From assembly GCA_900753325.1 (NCBI GenBank), contig CAADYO010000008.1:1-49541 (forward strand): a DNA stretch of 49,541 nt, given 5' to 3'. This DNA comes from Bacilli bacterium (GTDB lineage Bacteria > Bacillota_I > Bacilli_A > RF39 > UBA660). Shown piece after piece: positions 47,341 through 49,541 of this stretch (position 1 is its first letter; every line of letters starts with the position of its first letter). The position numbers and the translations under genes are program-made. Under the pieces are notes generated by a model. That model did not search any database and was not told the DNA's origin. It was given only the letters and a program-made list of their open reading frames with translations.

Positions 47341-49541
47341 ATGATTTTCCTTAATATTTCTGGATTATTATATACAATATTAATCTGCTTCTGTTTCTTC
47401 TTGAAAAAGAAAATAAAAAGTAGAGAAAATACTATATATGGATATTTGATAATTGTTACTATACTGGAATCTGTAACAGGAATTGCTTCTTATTTATGTT
47501 TAAAAGGAAATGCTTTATCTATTATAAATGTTTTGATTGGTAAAATTTATCTTATTTCTATGATTTCGTGGACTGCATTATTTACGGTTTATGTTATTTG
47601 TATTTCGAAAAAACTTGCGGAAAATAAGAAAAATAAATTTTCTAAGACTATATTGGTACTAAATTTGATTTTTTCATTTATAATTTTATTTTCTAGTTTA
47701 AAGTTTAAAACTTTAGAAACTGGTGGTCTTTATAGTTATGGCATAGGTGTTTATGCAAGTTATTTGATATCGACGGTTTATATTATAGTAATGGTTATTT
47801 CAGCATTTTCTAATTTGAAAAATTTTAGTAAAAAATATATTCCTTTATGGTTGTTTATAATCTTTGGCACAGTTGTAATGATTATTCAGATGTTTGTTCC
47901 AGAATTATTTTTAATTGTTCCATTTGAATTTTTTATAACATCAATTATGTATCACACTATCGAAAATCCAGATATGAAAATGGTAGAAGCTTTGCAGAAA
48001 GCTAAAGATGAAGCCGATAGAGCTAATCATGCTAAAACTGACTTTTTATCTAGTATGTCTCATGAGATTAGAACTCCTTTGAATGCTATTGTTGGTTTTT
48101 CGGATTGCGTTAATAACGCTACCAGTTTAACTGAAGCTAAAGAAAATGCTAAAGATATTGTTAATGCTTCTAAGACTTTACTTGAAATAGTTAATGGCAT
48201 CTTAGATATTTCTAAGATTGAGTCTGGTAAACTAGAGCTAGTTTGTTCATCATATGATGCTAGAAGTACTTTCCAAGAACTTGCTACTTTAATTACACCA
48301 AAGATGGAAGAAAAAAATCTTAAGTTTACTTATTATATAGCTCCAGATGTACCAAAAACATTGTATGGAGATTATGCTAATGTTAAAAAGATAGTTACCA
48401 ATTTATTATCTAATGCTGTTAAATATACTGATAAAGGTTTCGTTAGATATGAAGTGTCTTGTGTTAATGCTAATGACATAAGTCGTTTAATAATATCTGT
48501 TGAAGACTCTGGTCGGGGCATTAAACAAGAAGCTGTTGATAAGTTATTTACGAAATTTCAAAGACTTGATGAAGATAGAAATACAACAATAGAAGGAACA
48601 GGATTAGGTCTTGCTATTACTAAACAATTAGTAGACCTAATGGGTGGAAAAATAGTTGTTCATACTGTTTATGGATCAGGTTCTAAATTTACAGTAATGA
48701 TTCCACAAAAAATAAGTAATGAAGTAATAGAAGTGGCTCCAGCGCCACCAGTACAGGTTAAAACTATCAAGAAAGATGTTAATTTAAAAGATGTTAAAAT
48801 ATTGATAGTAGATGATAATAATTTGAACTTAAAAGTAGCATCTAAATTATTAGAAAGATATGGTGCCAATAATATAACAACAGTTAATTCTGGTTTTGAT
48901 TGTCTAGATAGAATTTCATCAGGTGAGAAGTATGATCTTATCTTTATGGATGATATGATGCCTAAAATGTCCGGAGCAGAGACTTTTTCAAAACTTAAAG
49001 AAATGCCAGGTTTTATTACACCAGTTGTAGCTTTAACAGCTAATGCTGTATCAGGTATGAGAGAAAACTATTTAGAGTTAGGGTTTGACGAGTATCTAGC
49101 AAAACCAATTGAAAAAGAAGAATTGAAAAGAGTACTAGGAATTGTCTTAAAAGAAAAGAAAGAAGAAATAGCCAATGTAACAGTAGTTGATAATACTGCG
49201 ATTGAAAAAGGAACGGCTACAAAAGAAGAGTACTTAAAGGAAAATGGAGTAGCTATTGATAAAGCCTTAACTTTACTTGGAGATATGAATATGTATGAAG
49301 CTACTTTAAAAGATTTCTTAAAAGAAATAGATAGTAGATGGGAAAAAATAAAATCATACAAAGAATCATGTGACTTAGCTAATTATGCCGTAGAAGTACA
49401 CTCATTAAAAAGTGATTGTAAGTATTTAGGTTTTACAAAGCTTGCCAATATTAGTTTTCTACATGAATTAAAAAGTAAAGATAATGATAAAGAATATATA
49501 AATAATCATTTTAAAGACTTAGAAGAAGCTTATAATAATGC
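47341..49541 (+). CDS. Hybrid sensor histidine kinase with REC and Hpt domains (3' end outside window)
   Basis: At least 733 codons; no stop before the window ends. The order is: about six membrane helices (1-200), a short coiled linker, HisKA with phospho-accepting H241 in MSHEIRTPLNAIVGF, HATPase with NLLSNAVKYT, DSGRGI and EGTGLGLAITKQL, then a receiver domain with VDDNN and phospho-acceptor D537 in FMDDMMPKMSG, TPVVALTANA and KPI, and an Hpt domain with H687 in VHSLKSDCKYLGF. So it holds a complete His-Asp-His relay in one chain; an output regulator should exist elsewhere. The stimulus is unknown; no periplasmic domain is evident. GTG 47332 is another in-frame start; ATG 47330 fits the ribosome site best but opens a 4-codon frame. 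Confidence 0.93.
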   Translation, partial: MIFLNISGLLYTILICFCFFLKKKIKSRENTIYGYLIIVTILESVTGIASYLCLKGNALSIINVLIGKIYLISMISWTALFTVYVICISKKLAENKKNKFSKTILVLNLIFSFIILFSSLKFKTLETGGLYSYGIGVYASYLISTVYIIVMVISAFSNLKNFSKKYIPLWLFIIFGTVVMIIQMFVPELFLIVPFEFFITSIMYHTIENPDMKMVEALQKAKDEADRANHAKTDFLSSMSHEIRTPLNAIVGFSDCVNNATSLTEAKENAKDIVNASKTLLEIVNGILDISKIESGKLELVCSSYDARSTFQELATLITPKMEEKNLKFTYYIAPDVPKTLYGDYANVKKIVTNLLSNAVKYTDKGFVRYEVSCVNANDISRLIISVEDSGRGIKQEAVDKLFTKFQRLDEDRNTTIEGTGLGLAITKQLVDLMGGKIVVHTVYGSGSKFTVMIPQKISNEVIEVAPAPPVQVKTIKKDVNLKDVKILIVDDNNLNLKVASKLLERYGANNITTVNSGFDCLDRISSGEKYDLIFMDDMMPKMSGAETFSKLKEMPGFITPVVALTANAVSGMRENYLELGFDEYLAKPIEKEELKRVLGIVLKEKKEEIANVTVVDNTAIEKGTATKEEYLKENGVAIDKALTLLGDMNMYEATLKDFLKEIDSRWEKIKSYKESCDLANYAVEVHSLKSDCKYLGFTKLANISFLHELKSKDNDKEYINNHFKDLEEAYNN

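Noticed and set aside
1..49541. Mycoplasma-type genetic code (UGA=Trp)
   Set aside because: The AT-richness suggested it, but TGA ends conserved proteins at their expected length (for example the genes ending at 2591 and 4983), and Trp is written TGG throughout.
1..49541. CRISPR array, tRNA/rRNA genes, prophage
   Set aside because: No regularly spaced repeats, no T-loop GTTCGA-type signatures with cloverleaf, and no phage structural or integrase genes were found on reading.

Overview
The window is a strongly AT-rich stretch of a low-GC, Gram-positive-type (Bacillota) chromosome that uses the standard bacterial code. TGA ends several conserved genes, so it is not a UGA=Trp mollicute. Two sporulation proteins (SpoVS and the coat protein CotE), two sortases, a VanY-type and a DacA-type carboxypeptidase, a T-box riboswitch on serS and a PASTA kinase point to a wall-bearing member of the class Bacilli, probably descended from spore formers. 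Gene order matches Bacillus subtilis at miaB-ricA-(insert)-cotE, uppS-cdsA-rseP and priA-fmt-rlmN-prpC-prkC-rsgA-rpe. The exact order or family cannot be fixed from sequence alone.

Layout: (1) 1-3.9 kb, the end of a suf Fe-S cluster operon (sufD'-sufS-sufU-unknown-sufB). (2) 4-6.2 kb, a short ssb, a GNAT acetyltransferase and a pyrimidine nucleoside phosphorylase. (3) 6.2-8.8 kb, a surface module: a thioester-type adhesin with a VPDTG sorting signal, its own sortase and a membrane protein. (4) 8.8-13.5 kb, wall carboxypeptidases, a SMUG2-like DNA glycosylase, a decayed gene and an SGNH protein that lacks all catalytic residues. (5) 13.5-19.9 kb, spoVS, a zinc-ribbon membrane protein, T-box/serS, and a ydjGHI-like envelope-stress module with no PspA partner. 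(6) 20-22.5 kb, an ankyrin-repeat protein and a winged-helix/TPR-like protein of unknown role. (7) 22.5-28.4 kb, miaB-ricA and cotE, split by an accessory insert holding an unknown membrane protein between 211/215-bp near-identical direct repeats. (8) 28.4-33.2 kb, rpsP-khpA, uppS-cdsA-rseP, a low-complexity membrane-anchored protein and a class B sortase. (9) 33.3-43.7 kb, the priA-to-rpe housekeeping cluster, where def and rsmB are missing and small unknown membrane proteins sit instead; one has an ADP-ribosyltransferase-like motif pattern. (10) 43.8-49.5 kb, a single-pass protein, a 3D/double-psi-barrel secreted protein, an adenylate-forming ligase and a large hybrid histidine kinase that runs off the window.

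Most genes lie on the + strand in tight operons, with 1-4 nt overlaps and intrinsic terminators that often overlap the stop codon. Several start codons were moved from the longest open frame. Two apparent TTG starts (19976, 45319) are better read as -35 boxes of sigma-A promoters. The points most worth checking are the SGNH pseudoenzyme, the repeat-flanked insert next to cotE, the unknown suf gene, the PspA-less ydjGHI module, the ART-like protein in the fmt cluster and the adhesin/sortase pair.
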